This document shows, piece by piece, positions 44,767 through 52,571 of a stretch of 64,000 nt of DNA. Both the position numbers and the translations under genes were made by a program. Position 1 is the first letter of the stretch. Each line of letters starts with the position of its first letter. Source of the DNA: Streptomyces sp. NBC_01216 (GTDB lineage Bacteria; Actinomycetota; Actinomycetes; Streptomycetales; Streptomycetaceae); NCBI RefSeq assembly GCF_035994945.1, contig NZ_CP108677.1:6758001-6822000 (forward strand), read 5' to 3'. The notes below the pieces were generated by a model. The model worked only from the letters and a program-made list of their open reading frames with translations, was not told the DNA's origin and did not search any database.

Positions 44767-45546
44767 GTGCTCAACCGCCTCATCAACCGCCTGCGCCAGC
44801 AGCCCGACACCACTCCGCCCCAGCAGCAGGACACCCCCGCGGACCGCCCCGCCACCACCGCCGTTCCGCCCGGCCTCGTGTCTCTCGTGAAAAGCGCCGG
44901 CATCAGCCTCGAGAAGAAGGGCCTGACCGGCACGCGTGCCGCGGTCTACCTGGTCCTGGACCGCTCCTACTCCATGCACCCCTACTACGACAACGGCGCC
45001 GTGCAGCACCTCGCCGACCAGGCCCTCGGCCTGGCCGTGAACCTCGACGACGACGGCCGCGTGCCCCTCGTCTTCTTCGACACCAAGGCATACCCGCTCA
45101 CCGAGGTCACCCTCCGCCGCCACGACGGCGTCGTCGCCGAACAGCACCGCACCCACGGCGGTGTCATCACCATGGGCGGCACCCGCTACGCCGTCGCCAT
45201 GGAGGCGGTCATCAGCCACTACACGGCCTACCGGGCGGCCGGCGGCGGTGACCCGGCCCTCGTCATCTTCCAGACCGACGGCGCGCCCCAGGACCTCGCC
45301 GACACCCGTCTCCTTCTGGCCGAGGCATCCGAAGAGCCCCTGTACTGGTCGTTCGTCGGCTTCGGGCCCCGCCGCGTCCCGTTCCTCGAGCAGCTCGACC
45401 ACCTGGGCGGCCGGCTCGTCGACAACGCCACCTACTTCCACGCCGGCGACACCCCGCGGCGCATCTCCGACACCGACCTGTACGACAGCCTCCTCGCCGG
45501 CTTCGCCTCGTGGCAGGCCGAAGCCCGCAGGAAGGGCCTGCTGTGA
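44767..45546 (+). CDS. VWA-domain protein, TerF-like
   Basis: 259 residues. After a Pro/Gln-rich N-terminus, a von Willebrand A domain begins at about residue 45 (LVKSAGISLEKKGLTGTRAA) with MIDAS motif LVLDRSYSM (about 62-70), GTRY in the second loop (ITMGGTRYAVAM) and QTDGAPQD for the third. This is the vWA_TerF-like subgroup found in tellurium-resistance/stress operons. Here it stands alone in a phage operon. GTG start with AGGAG upstream. Probably a metal-dependent protein-binding module; role in the phage unknown. Confidence 0.88.
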   Translation: MLNRLINRLRQQPDTTPPQQQDTPADRPATTAVPPGLVSLVKSAGISLEKKGLTGTRAAVYLVLDRSYSMHPYYDNGAVQHLADQALGLAVNLDDDGRVPLVFFDTKAYPLTEVTLRRHDGVVAEQHRTHGGVITMGGTRYAVAMEAVISHYTAYRAAGGGDPALVIFQTDGAPQDLADTRLLLAEASEEPLYWSFVGFGPRRVPFLEQLDHLGGRLVDNATYFHAGDTPRRISDTDLYDSLLAGFASWQAEARRKGLL

Positions 45547-45623
45547 GTGCCGGCCCGAACTCCTGCCCGCTGTGCAACGGGACGATCCCCTGCCTCAAGC
45601 ACGGCACCAGTCACACCCCCTGA
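45543..45623 (+). CDS. 26-residue Cys-rich peptide
   Basis: GTG overlaps the VWA stop. The peptide contains SCPLCNGTIPCLKHG, a possible metal-binding knuckle. Similar mini-ORFs accompany streptomycete phage operons. Its reality rests on coupling and the Cys pattern. Confidence 0.45.
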   Translation: MSAGPNSCPLCNGTIPCLKHGTSHTP

Positions 45624-45672
45624 CCCCCTGCACAGGCGCAGCCCCCGCGGACTGCGCCCCCGGAGGACCATC

Positions 45673-46545
45673 ATGAGCAGCACCGCCCACGACCTCACCG
45701 TGCTGACCGGCCTGCGCAAACACGGCGACGCCTGGCAGGACATGGGCCTGTGCCGGACGCAGGGCGAAGACCTTGAGACGTTCTTCAGCAGCGACCTCGT
45801 CGGCCGGGCCAAGAGCATCTGCATCCGCTGCCCCGTCATCGACGACTGCCGGGCGTGGATCATGTCCGTGGAGGACGGCCTGTCTGCGACGAGCCGGGAC
45901 GGCGTCTTCGCGGCGCTCACCTCCGACGAGCGCGCCGCGCTCGACCCGGAGGTCCGACGGCGGGAAGCGGAGGCCGCCAAGCGGCGCAGCGAGAACAAGC
46001 CCGCACCGCGCCCCGACCGGCCCCAGCCCGCCGCTGCGCCCGTGCGCCCGCTGGACGAGCTGAAGGCCCTGCCCCTCGATGACCTCGACCTCACCGCCCG
46101 CGTCCACAACGCCCTGCGCCGCATGGACATTCACACCGTCGGCGACCTCATCGCGCTGACCGAGGCCGAAGTCCGCAGCATCCGGCTCTGCGGAGCCGGG
46201 GCCTTCGCACAGATCACGGACCGGCTGGCCGCCCTGGGCCTCGCCCTGCGCGAGCCGCAACCACGCGTCCGCGACGACCTGAAGCCGTGCGGCACGACCG
46301 CCGCCGCGAAACGCCACGAGCGCGCCGGTGAGCCGCTGTGCGCCCCGTGCCTCGCGGCCCGCGCCTCCCGCGCCCAGCGCCGCCGCGAGGAGCAGCAGGA
46401 CGCCCTCGTGTACGCCGCCTGGATGCGCGGGCTGACCGACCAGGACATCGCGCACGCCACCGGCTTCGCGTCCGTCGTCGTCCGCCGCGCCCGCGCCCGC
46501 CAGGGCCTCCAGGCCCACGAGCGGCAAGGAGCACACGCGGCATGA
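45673..46545 (+). CDS. WhiB-like protein fused to an RNA polymerase alpha-CTD-like domain
   Basis: 290 residues. WhiB domain: Cys27, Cys50, Cys53 and Cys59 in C-x22-C-x2-C-x5-C spacing (SICIRCPVIDDC), then DGVFAALTSDER, equivalent to the G[VI]WGG turn. Residues 126-192 match the alpha C-terminal domain (RPLDELKALPLDDLDLTARV, NALRRMDIHTVGDLI, ITDRLAALGLAL). Then a phage-type knuckle CGTTAAAKRHERAGEPLCAPC and a C-terminal HTH-like segment (GLTDQDIAHATGFASVVVRR). WhiB proteins bind an Fe-S cluster and sigma region 4; an alpha-CTD would add a DNA/activator surface. ATG preceded by GGAGGA. Confidence 0.85.
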   Translation: MSSTAHDLTVLTGLRKHGDAWQDMGLCRTQGEDLETFFSSDLVGRAKSICIRCPVIDDCRAWIMSVEDGLSATSRDGVFAALTSDERAALDPEVRRREAEAAKRRSENKPAPRPDRPQPAAAPVRPLDELKALPLDDLDLTARVHNALRRMDIHTVGDLIALTEAEVRSIRLCGAGAFAQITDRLAALGLALREPQPRVRDDLKPCGTTAAAKRHERAGEPLCAPCLAARASRAQRRREEQQDALVYAAWMRGLTDQDIAHATGFASVVVRRARARQGLQAHERQGAHAA

Positions 46546-47333
46546 GCGAACGCGAGCACGGCACCTACGCCAAGTACAAGCTGGACCACTGCCGCTGCTA
46601 CCCGTGCTGCGCCGCGGTGAGCAGGTACGGGCGCAACCGCCGGCAGGCCATCGCCTACGGCCGCTGGCAGCCCTACGTCGACGCAGAAGCCGTCCGCCAG
46701 CACGTCCGCGCCCTCGGCGAGTTCGGCATCGGCTGGAAGCGCGCAGCCCACCTCGCCGGTCTCAGCGTCTCGGTCGTCGGGAAGCTGTTGTACGGCGCCC
46801 GGAGGGGAATGGCCCCGTCGAAGGTGGTACGCAGCCGCACGGCCATGCTGCTCCTGGCCGTCGAACCCACCCTCGACAACCTCGGGTCCGTCGTCCCGGT
46901 GGACGCCACCGGCACCCGTCGCCGACTTCAAGCCCTCGTCGCGGCCGGATGGCCCCAGGCGCGGCTCGCCACCCGGCTCGGCATGGGCCCCAGCAACTTC
47001 GCCAGGACCTTCCAAAGAGACCAAGTCACTGTCAGAACCGTACGGCTCACCCGCAGCGTGTACGAGGAGCTGTGGAACGCCGACCCTCGAGCGCACGGCG
47101 TCGACAACCAGGCATACGCGCGGGCCAAGAACCACGCGGCGGCCAACGGCTGGGCGCCGGCTGGCGCCTGGGACGACGACCGGATCGACGACCCCGCCGC
47201 TTTCCCGGACTGGACCGGGATGTGCGGGACCCCAGAGGGTCACCGGGAGCACCGCCGCGTCGGCATACGGTCCTGCCAGCCGTGCCGAGACGCCGTGGCA
47301 GCCGAGCGCCGCACCAGCCGGGCAGCCTCATGA
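46542..47333 (+). CDS. Cys-knuckle and HTH phage protein between two WhiB fusions
   Basis: 263 residues. N-terminal HGTYAKYKLDHCRCYPC is a conserved metal-knuckle block of actinophage proteins. It is followed by HTH-like segments (FGIGWKRAAHLAGLSVSVVG, AAGWPQARLATRLGMGPSNF) and a second knuckle near the C-terminus (MCGTPEGHREHRRVGIRSCQ then PCRD). It probably binds nucleic acid. ATGA overlaps join it to the WhiB-type genes on both sides. Confidence 0.78.
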   Translation: MSEREHGTYAKYKLDHCRCYPCCAAVSRYGRNRRQAIAYGRWQPYVDAEAVRQHVRALGEFGIGWKRAAHLAGLSVSVVGKLLYGARRGMAPSKVVRSRTAMLLLAVEPTLDNLGSVVPVDATGTRRRLQALVAAGWPQARLATRLGMGPSNFARTFQRDQVTVRTVRLTRSVYEELWNADPRAHGVDNQAYARAKNHAAANGWAPAGAWDDDRIDDPAAFPDWTGMCGTPEGHREHRRVGIRSCQPCRDAVAAERRTSRAAS

Positions 47334-48082
47334 CCACGACCGCCCGTCCCAGCGCCGAGTGGCACACCCGGGCGGCGTGCGCGGGCGCGGACATGAACCT
47401 CTGGTTCCGCCCGCCCCGCGATGCGCAGGCGGCCCTCGACACGTGCTGCCGGTGCCCCGTGCGGGCCGAGTGCCTCCACGACGCTCTCACCCACGAGACA
47501 CCAGGCGTACGGCGGTACGGAATCCGCGGCGGCCTGACCGGCCCCGAACGCAGCCAGCTACCGGACCTGCCCCATTCCGCCACCGAAGCGATCACCGCCC
47601 TCCACGAACTCCTCGCCACCCTCGACGAAAGGACACCCGAACCCATGACCACCACGCCTGTCCCAGACCCGGCGCCTGCCGCTGACCTTCAGGTCGCAGC
47701 CGGCACCGGCGACGGCAAGTCTCTGCCTGTCGGCAAGCTCCTGGCCTGGGGCGAGCAGCACGCCGACCCTGAAGTACAAGAGCAAGCCGCATGCGCCCGC
47801 GTGGCCCTCGCCACCCTCCGCGAGCGCCACACCGCAGACCAGGAACTGGCCGCGCTCACCGCCGAGCGCGAGCGCCTGGAGCAGCGCCTCGCCGACCTCG
47901 CCGCCCGCGAAGCCGAGCTGGCGCCGGCGAAGACGAAGAAGAAGCGCCGCCCGCACGTCCGCGACTACGACGCCCGCACGGTCCGCACCTGGGCCGCCGC
48001 CAACGGAGTCGAGTGCGCGTCGAGCGGCCAGATCCCCAAGCGCGTGCTGGACGCCTGGCGCGCCGCCACCACACCGGCTTGA
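47330..48082 (+). CDS. WhiB-like protein fused to an Lsr2-like C-terminal DNA-binding domain
   Basis: 250 residues. WhiB domain: Cys17, Cys39, Cys42, Cys48 (DTCCRCPVRAECLHDAL), followed by YGIRGGLTGPERSQL. A long coiled-coil (about 160-200) and a Lys-rich linker lead to residues 208-247, DYDARTVRTWAAANGVECAS, SGQIPKRVLDAWRAA. These match the Lsr2 C-terminal domain (IRxWAxxNGxxVxxRGRIPxxVxxAY) that binds AT-rich DNA. The fusion would join an iron-sulphur, sigma-binding module to a xenogeneic-silencer DNA-binding domain. Confidence 0.85.
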   Translation: MTTTARPSAEWHTRAACAGADMNLWFRPPRDAQAALDTCCRCPVRAECLHDALTHETPGVRRYGIRGGLTGPERSQLPDLPHSATEAITALHELLATLDERTPEPMTTTPVPDPAPAADLQVAAGTGDGKSLPVGKLLAWGEQHADPEVQEQAACARVALATLRERHTADQELAALTAERERLEQRLADLAAREAELAPAKTKKKRRPHVRDYDARTVRTWAAANGVECASSGQIPKRVLDAWRAATTPA

Positions 48083-48141
48083 CCACGGCACCCGCCACCG
48101 CGCCACCACTGTCTGACCGCCGCCCACGAAGGAGCAGCACC

Positions 48142-48618
48142 GTGTACCCGACCCTCTTTACCACCCCCGGCGTCAAGGACTTCGCCGAAGCCATCGACGC
48201 CGAGCGGCAGGCCCAGCTCGCCAAGTTCGGCGACCAGAAGCACCCCGACGGCACCGGCCTCCCCTTCCAGAAGCACGCCGCCCGCCGCTACCGCCAGGCC
48301 GCCGACGACAACGCCGCGGCCGGCGTCCTGCGCTGGCGGGACGTCCTCCTCGAGGAGGTCCACGAGGCCCTCGCCGAGGCGGACCCGGCCCGGCTGCTCG
48401 CCGAGCTGGTCCAGGTTGCCGCCGTCTGCGCCGCCTGGGTCCGCGACATCGACACCCGGCCGCACTCCATGGTGTGCGGGCACTGCGGCCAGCCGATCCC
48501 GGTCATCGAGGGTCAGCACACGTGGCACGGCCCGGTGCCGCTGCCCGGCCAGCCCGAGTGCACGGTGCCGCGCTTCCACCTCGGCCGGGAGTACCCCGAG
48601 TGCCGGAATGCCAGCTGA
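48142..48618 (+). CDS. MazG-like NTP pyrophosphohydrolase-type phage protein
   Basis: 158 residues. AIDAERQAQLAKFGDQKHPD and WRDVLLEEVHEALAEADPAR, ELVQVAAVCAAWVRDI match the all-alpha NTP-PPase (MazG-like) helices seen in many actinophages. The C-terminus carries a zinc-ribbon half (MVCGHCGQPI) and a second Cys region. GTG start at 48142 after GGAGCAG. A terminator follows. Confidence 0.75.
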   Translation: MYPTLFTTPGVKDFAEAIDAERQAQLAKFGDQKHPDGTGLPFQKHAARRYRQAADDNAAAGVLRWRDVLLEEVHEALAEADPARLLAELVQVAAVCAAWVRDIDTRPHSMVCGHCGQPIPVIEGQHTWHGPVPLPGQPECTVPRFHLGREYPECRNAS

Positions 48619-48628
48619 GTACGCAGTA

Positions 48629-48657
48629 GCCCCCGCTCGCGGACATCGAGCGGGGGC
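48629..48657. terminator. 11-bp stem-loop terminator
   Basis: GCCCCCGCTCG at 48629-48639 pairs perfectly with 48647-48657 over a 7-nt loop, between the MazG-like gene and the repeat-containing Cys-rich gene. It closes the WhiB-fusion transcription unit. Confidence 0.8.
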
Positions 48658-48692
48658 CCACGCCGACCCTACCCACCACCAGGAGCCACACC

Positions 48693-49802
48693 ATGACCTT
48701 CGAGTACCGCGACACCGCTGGCGACACCCTCATCGTCGAGAAGGACTTCGCCGGCCCGTTCGTCGTCTTCCACGCCCCGCCCAACGGTGTCGCTGTCGAC
48801 CTGGCCCGCGTCGAGGAGGTGGTGGCCGGCATCCGGGATGCCGCCCGCCAGGCCGTGTGCTGCCACCTCCACAAGCCGGAGTGCTGCGACCCCGAGGACT
48901 GCGGCCCCTGCTGCGAGGACTGCCCGGCGTGTGAGGTCGGCATCGAGCACACCGAGCACTGCCCGACCCCAGAGACCCACAACTGGGGCTGCGGCTGCCC
49001 GACAGACGAGATGGCCCGCCAGACCACCGAACCGCCGGCCGCCGAGGATGACCTGTGCGCGCACTGCGGCGTCCCCCGCAGCAGCCACCACCACGCGTTC
49101 ACCAGCACCGCTCAGTTCGACGCCGCCAACCCGTGCCGCCTCACCACCGACGGTCCCGCTGTCGGGCGGCAGGACGCCGAGGACTGCCCGGCGTGTGAGG
49201 TCGGCATCGAGCACACCGAGCACTGCCCGACCCCAGAGACCCACAACTGGGGCTGCGGCTGCCCGACAGACGAGATGGCCCGCCAGACCACCGAACCGCC
49301 GGCCGCCGAGGTGGAGGCCCCGCCCCTGCTCCGGCCCTGCTCCTGTGGTCTCCAGGCCCCGCACACGTTCTGCCCGCCGTTGTGGGGCCCGGCAGCCGAG
49401 GACACGCGCCCCGAGCCGCAGGACCACCCCGACGCCGAGCTGTACGTGCTGCTCCGCAAGGCCGGCGCGGACCACGAGACCGCGCAACAGCTCATCCACG
49501 GCCACGCCCGCATGGTCATCCGCCAGCACCAGGCGCTCAACGACGACGGGCCCGCCGTCGGGCGGCAGGACGCCGAGCAAGCCGCGCGCGACGACCTGTA
49601 CGACGCCCTCGACCAGTCCTGGTACCGCTGGGACCCGCCGACCACGGCCAAGGGCACCGGCATCATCCGCCTCATCGACGCGTACCGGGCCGCGATCCTC
49701 AACAACGCCGCCGACACCTTCGACCTCGGGGGCGACACCCACGCTGGGGCGCGCCTCCACGACATGGCCGACCAGTACACCGAGCCGGGGGCCGAGTCGT
49801 GA
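48693..49802 (+). CDS. Cys-rich phage protein with an internal 133-bp duplication
   Basis: 369 residues. The N-terminal part is Cys-rich (CCHLHKPECCDPEDCGPCCE). A block beginning CPACEVGIEHTEHCPTP and ending MARQTTEPPAAE appears twice, 88 residues apart, encoded by an identical 133-bp repeat. The C-terminal domain (DLYDALDQSWYRWDPPTTAK, IIRLIDAYRAAILNNAADTF) is a helical region known from other phage proteins. The cysteines suggest metal binding. Function unknown. AGGAG upstream of the ATG. Confidence 0.8.
   Translation: MTFEYRDTAGDTLIVEKDFAGPFVVFHAPPNGVAVDLARVEEVVAGIRDAARQAVCCHLHKPECCDPEDCGPCCEDCPACEVGIEHTEHCPTPETHNWGCGCPTDEMARQTTEPPAAEDDLCAHCGVPRSSHHHAFTSTAQFDAANPCRLTTDGPAVGRQDAEDCPACEVGIEHTEHCPTPETHNWGCGCPTDEMARQTTEPPAAEVEAPPLLRPCSCGLQAPHTFCPPLWGPAAEDTRPEPQDHPDAELYVLLRKAGADHETAQQLIHGHARMVIRQHQALNDDGPAVGRQDAEQAARDDLYDALDQSWYRWDPPTTAKGTGIIRLIDAYRAAILNNAADTFDLGGDTHAGARLHDMADQYTEPGAES
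48915..49047 (+). repeat. 133-bp perfect direct repeat, copy 1
   Basis: Identical base for base to 49179-49311, with a 264-bp period (88 codons), within one gene. Perfect identity implies recent duplication or ongoing gene conversion. Confidence 0.95.
49179..49311 (+). repeat. 133-bp perfect direct repeat, copy 2
   Basis: Second copy of the repeat at 48915-49047. A shorter related element around CGGGCGGCAGGACGCCGAG occurs at 49162-49180 and 49559-49577, showing further shuffling in this gene. Confidence 0.95.
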
Positions 49803-49933
49803 CCGCCGAGCCCGGCTCCCAGCCCACCAACCCGGCCGACCTCGACGCCGACGAGCAGGCCCACCTCGACCTCCACGAACCCCACACCGACCACCGGCCC
49901 ATCACCACCATCAACCCCGGGGAGTACCTGTGA
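49799..49933 (+). CDS. small acidic hypothetical protein
   Basis: 44 residues, rich in Asp, Glu and His (DEQAHLDLHEPHTDHRP). GTG start on the preceding stop and GTGA overlap with the next gene. The ending NPGEYL resembles the HPEGKYL end of the 51180 gene product. Confidence 0.55.
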   Translation: MTAEPGSQPTNPADLDADEQAHLDLHEPHTDHRPITTINPGEYL

Positions 49934-50385
49934 CCCAGCAGACCATCAGCGACCTCCGCCGCGAGCTGGAGAAAGCCCGCCTCGCCCTCACCGACGCCCA
50001 GTCCCACCTCGCCGCCCACGCCCAGGCGAACGCCTCTCTCCACTGCGCCGCCGAGGTCTTCTACTCGCCGCTCCACGCGAAGGTCACCGCCGCCATCACG
50101 GGCGTCGAGCACGCGCTAGCACGCACCGACCAGCCGGCCAAGCCCGATCACGACGACACCAACTGCCCCTGGGTGTGGCTGATCAGCGACCTCGACCGGT
50201 GCGAGCACGGCCGCCACGAGGGCGACGCCTGCGGCGGAAGCTGCGGCAGCACCTCGAAGGGCAACCCGCACATGCAGCCGGGCGCCGTCATCGGCTACAC
50301 CCTCCGCCGCGGCCCGCTCGTCATGCCGCATCGCGAGGACAAGCGCACCTTGTCGGCCTGGTACCAGAACGGGAGCGCCCGATGA
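49930..50385 (+). CDS. hypothetical phage protein with coiled-coil N-terminus
   Basis: 151 residues. N-terminal coiled coil (ISDLRRELEKARLALTDAQS), a central Cys/His patch (RCEHGRHEGDACGGSCG), and a basic C-terminus. GTG start. No family recognised. Confidence 0.7.
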   Translation: MTQQTISDLRRELEKARLALTDAQSHLAAHAQANASLHCAAEVFYSPLHAKVTAAITGVEHALARTDQPAKPDHDDTNCPWVWLISDLDRCEHGRHEGDACGGSCGSTSKGNPHMQPGAVIGYTLRRGPLVMPHREDKRTLSAWYQNGSAR

Positions 50386-50606
50386 CCCAGCCCGACACCG
50401 ACGACACCGCCCGCACCACCAAGCGGGTCACCGGCACCTTCACCCTCACCTTCCACGGCGACTACATCGACGCCGACGACATCCCCCGCTACTTCGAGCA
50501 GTGGGTGGACGGCGGCCTGGAGGACCGCGACGACCTCCGCGGCTGGTCCTTCGACATCACGGAGATCGACGAGGTCACCGGCGACCCGGAGGGATACGAC
50601 TCATGA
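50382..50606 (+). CDS. small hypothetical phage protein
   Basis: 74 residues, acidic beta-rich (GTFTLTFHGDYIDADDIPRY, WSFDITEIDEVTGDPEGYDS). Its start region GGGAGCGCCCGATGACCCAG is one of several near-identical start cassettes in this part of the element. Confidence 0.7.
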   Translation: MTQPDTDDTARTTKRVTGTFTLTFHGDYIDADDIPRYFEQWVDGGLEDRDDLRGWSFDITEIDEVTGDPEGYDS

Positions 50607-50740
50607 CCCTCCTCGACCGCCTCCGCATCCTCGCCTCCCACACCCGCCGCGGCCTCCGCGCCGAATGCCCCCGCCAGTGCGCCGAAGGCCACACCTACCG
50701 CCGGCCCTGCGCCCTCGCCCCGACCCGGAGTACCCGATGA
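50603..50740 (+). CDS. 45-residue Cys protein, copy A
   Basis: RLRILASHTRRGLRAECPRQ then CAEGHTYRRPCAL. It is a paralogue of the 43-residue protein at 52868-52999, with a 48-bp shared stretch that is identical except for one base. Here one Cys of the copy-B pattern is Arg. ATG overlaps the preceding stop. Confidence 0.65.
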   Translation: MTLLDRLRILASHTRRGLRAECPRQCAEGHTYRRPCALAPTRSTR

Positions 50741-51183
50741 ACCCCACCGTTCCCCGCCGCTTCTACCTCCACCGCACCACCGACAACACCGGCGTCTCCG
50801 GCACCGGCCGCGTCGCCGACGGCATCCTCTGGACCGACGGCACCGTCTCCATCCGCTGGCTCGGAGAGCGGCCCTCCACCGTCTTCTGGAACTCGATCCA
50901 CAACGCCCTCCACGTCCACGGCCACGGAGGCGCCACCCGCGTCGTCTGGCTCGACTTCGAGGAGACCGAGATCGAGAACGACCTGCCGTGCCTGCACTGC
51001 ATCGACGGCCACGGTGCGCCCGACCGTTGCACCTGGGGCGTCCGAGTCGGCCCCCAGCGCGACGGCGACGGCCAACCGGTACACCTCATCGTCGGGCCCA
51101 CCGACGGCCAGCACGTCGCCCCCGAGGACGCTGCGTGGCTCCGGACCGTCATTCACCACGCGCAGACCGGAGACGCCCGATGA
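50737..51183 (+). CDS. hypothetical phage protein
   Basis: 148 residues. FYLHRTTDNTGVSGTGRVAD, TVSIRWLGERPSTVFWNSIH look like a small SH3-type barrel; a C-terminal Cys knuckle is present (LPCLHCIDGHGAPDRCTWG). Common build in actinophages; function unknown. Confidence 0.75.
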   Translation: MNPTVPRRFYLHRTTDNTGVSGTGRVADGILWTDGTVSIRWLGERPSTVFWNSIHNALHVHGHGGATRVVWLDFEETEIENDLPCLHCIDGHGAPDRCTWGVRVGPQRDGDGQPVHLIVGPTDGQHVAPEDAAWLRTVIHHAQTGDAR

Positions 51184-51515
51184 CCCAGCCCAGCCCGGAC
51201 GAGGCCAAGGCCATCGACGAAGCCCTCCGAGGCCAGCGGCCCGCGATCGTCTGCTACGCCCAGTGCGAGTCCTGCCAGTGGGGCATGTGCTACGACGACC
51301 CGACCCCGCACCCGTGGGCCGGCCCCGACGACATCGAGCACGCCCGCGAGACCGGCCAGCCCGAGCCCACCGAAGTCTGTGCCTGCCCGTGCGCCCACCC
51401 CGCCGCCGACACCCCGCCGCCCGCCCCGGCCCGTCACCCCTACACCCACGCCGACACCAGCACCCCCGACGACCCGCCCGTGACCGACATCCACCCCGAA
51501 GGGAAGTACCTGTGA
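51180..51515 (+). CDS. Cys-rich hypothetical phage protein
   Basis: 111 residues; begins MTQPSPDEAK, sharing the repeated start cassette. Cys-rich centre (CYAQCESCQWGMCYDD, VCACPCAHP) and a Pro/Thr/Asp-rich tail. Probably metal binding. No family recognised. Confidence 0.68.
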   Translation: MTQPSPDEAKAIDEALRGQRPAIVCYAQCESCQWGMCYDDPTPHPWAGPDDIEHARETGQPEPTEVCACPCAHPAADTPPPAPARHPYTHADTSTPDDPPVTDIHPEGKYL

Positions 51516-51733
51516 CCATCCAGCCCGAGATCACCATCAGGGTCGACCGCGGCCCCCAGCTCATCTACACCAGCTACGACCAGGCGGACGACAACAAGCT
51601 GACCCGCGTCCCCGTCGACCGCGTCCCCGTCGACGACCCCCGCGAGCGTGCCCTGTGCCGCGCCCTCCTCCTCCACGCCCTCACACTCCTCGACGCCAGC
51701 GAGCCGACCCGCACGACCGGGAGCGCCCGATGA
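51512..51733 (+). CDS. small hypothetical phage protein
   Basis: 73 residues; mixed strands and helix (ITIRVDRGPQLIYTSYDQAD, ALCRALLLHALTLLDASEP). GTG start on the previous stop. Confidence 0.65.
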   Translation: MTIQPEITIRVDRGPQLIYTSYDQADDNKLTRVPVDRVPVDDPRERALCRALLLHALTLLDASEPTRTTGSAR

Positions 51734-52569
51734 CCCAGCCCAGCCCCGCCGCCGAGCCCCGGCACACCGCCGACACCACCACCTCGAACGCACTCAACCA
51801 GCTCCACGCCCGCGCCGAGAAGGCCGAGGCCGAGCGGGACGCCTACCGAGACGCCTGGCACTCCGCCAAGGACCGCGCCCGCAAAGCACACACCGCCCTG
51901 GCCGCGCTCCACGAAGGCGAGCAGCCCCGCGACGACGAACGCATCGTCCCCACACCCGGACAGTGGATCTGGCAGTGGAACCGCGCCACCCCAGAACAGC
52001 GCCTGGAGTTCGCCGCACGGCTCATCAGCGGCAGCGAACGGGCCGACCGCTGCGTACTGGAGCACCACCCGGCACAGATCGAACAGCTCAAGGACCGCGC
52101 CGCCCAGGCCGAGGCCGCTATCGATCGTGTCCGCACCTATGCCGCCGACCTCGACCGCGCCGGTTGGACCCAGGCCGCGATCGCCCGCCGCATCCGCGCC
52201 GCCCTCGACGAGCCCCACAACCAACCGGCCACCACCGGCCACGACTACCTGTCCACTGGCTGTCTTCACGGCCGCCACGACTACTGCAACAACACCCGCG
52301 GCATCGCAGGACCCAAGACGCCCGCGCAGTGCAAGTTCTGCGCGGCGCAGTGCGTCTGCCACTGCCACAGCGAAAGGCCGCACCCCGATGGGGAGCAGCC
52401 GGCGGCCAGCGCCCGCCCGGTCCACCCCGATGGCACGCCCTACCGGTATTCCGAGATCGCCGCCGAGGGCTGGGAGCACTGCGACGGCTGCGGACAGTGG
52501 GGCCGCGGCTGGACATCAGCCTCTCCCCACGACTGCCCGAACCCCCCGAAGGCCGCAACCGAGGAGTAA
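51730..52569 (+). CDS. coiled-coil and Cys-cluster phage protein
   Basis: 279 residues. Begins MTQPSPAAEP (shared start cassette). Coiled-coil at about 22-60 (LHARAEKAEAERDAYRDAWH), helical middle (GWTQAAIARRIRAAL), then a Cys/His cluster (CLHGRHDYCN, CKFCAAQCVCHCHS) and a final CDGCGQWG knuckle. This layout recurs in streptomycete phage small-gene arrays. Probably nucleic-acid or metal binding. Confidence 0.75.
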   Translation: MTQPSPAAEPRHTADTTTSNALNQLHARAEKAEAERDAYRDAWHSAKDRARKAHTALAALHEGEQPRDDERIVPTPGQWIWQWNRATPEQRLEFAARLISGSERADRCVLEHHPAQIEQLKDRAAQAEAAIDRVRTYAADLDRAGWTQAAIARRIRAALDEPHNQPATTGHDYLSTGCLHGRHDYCNNTRGIAGPKTPAQCKFCAAQCVCHCHSERPHPDGEQPAASARPVHPDGTPYRYSEIAAEGWEHCDGCGQWGRGWTSASPHDCPNPPKAATEE

Positions 52570-52571
52570 CC

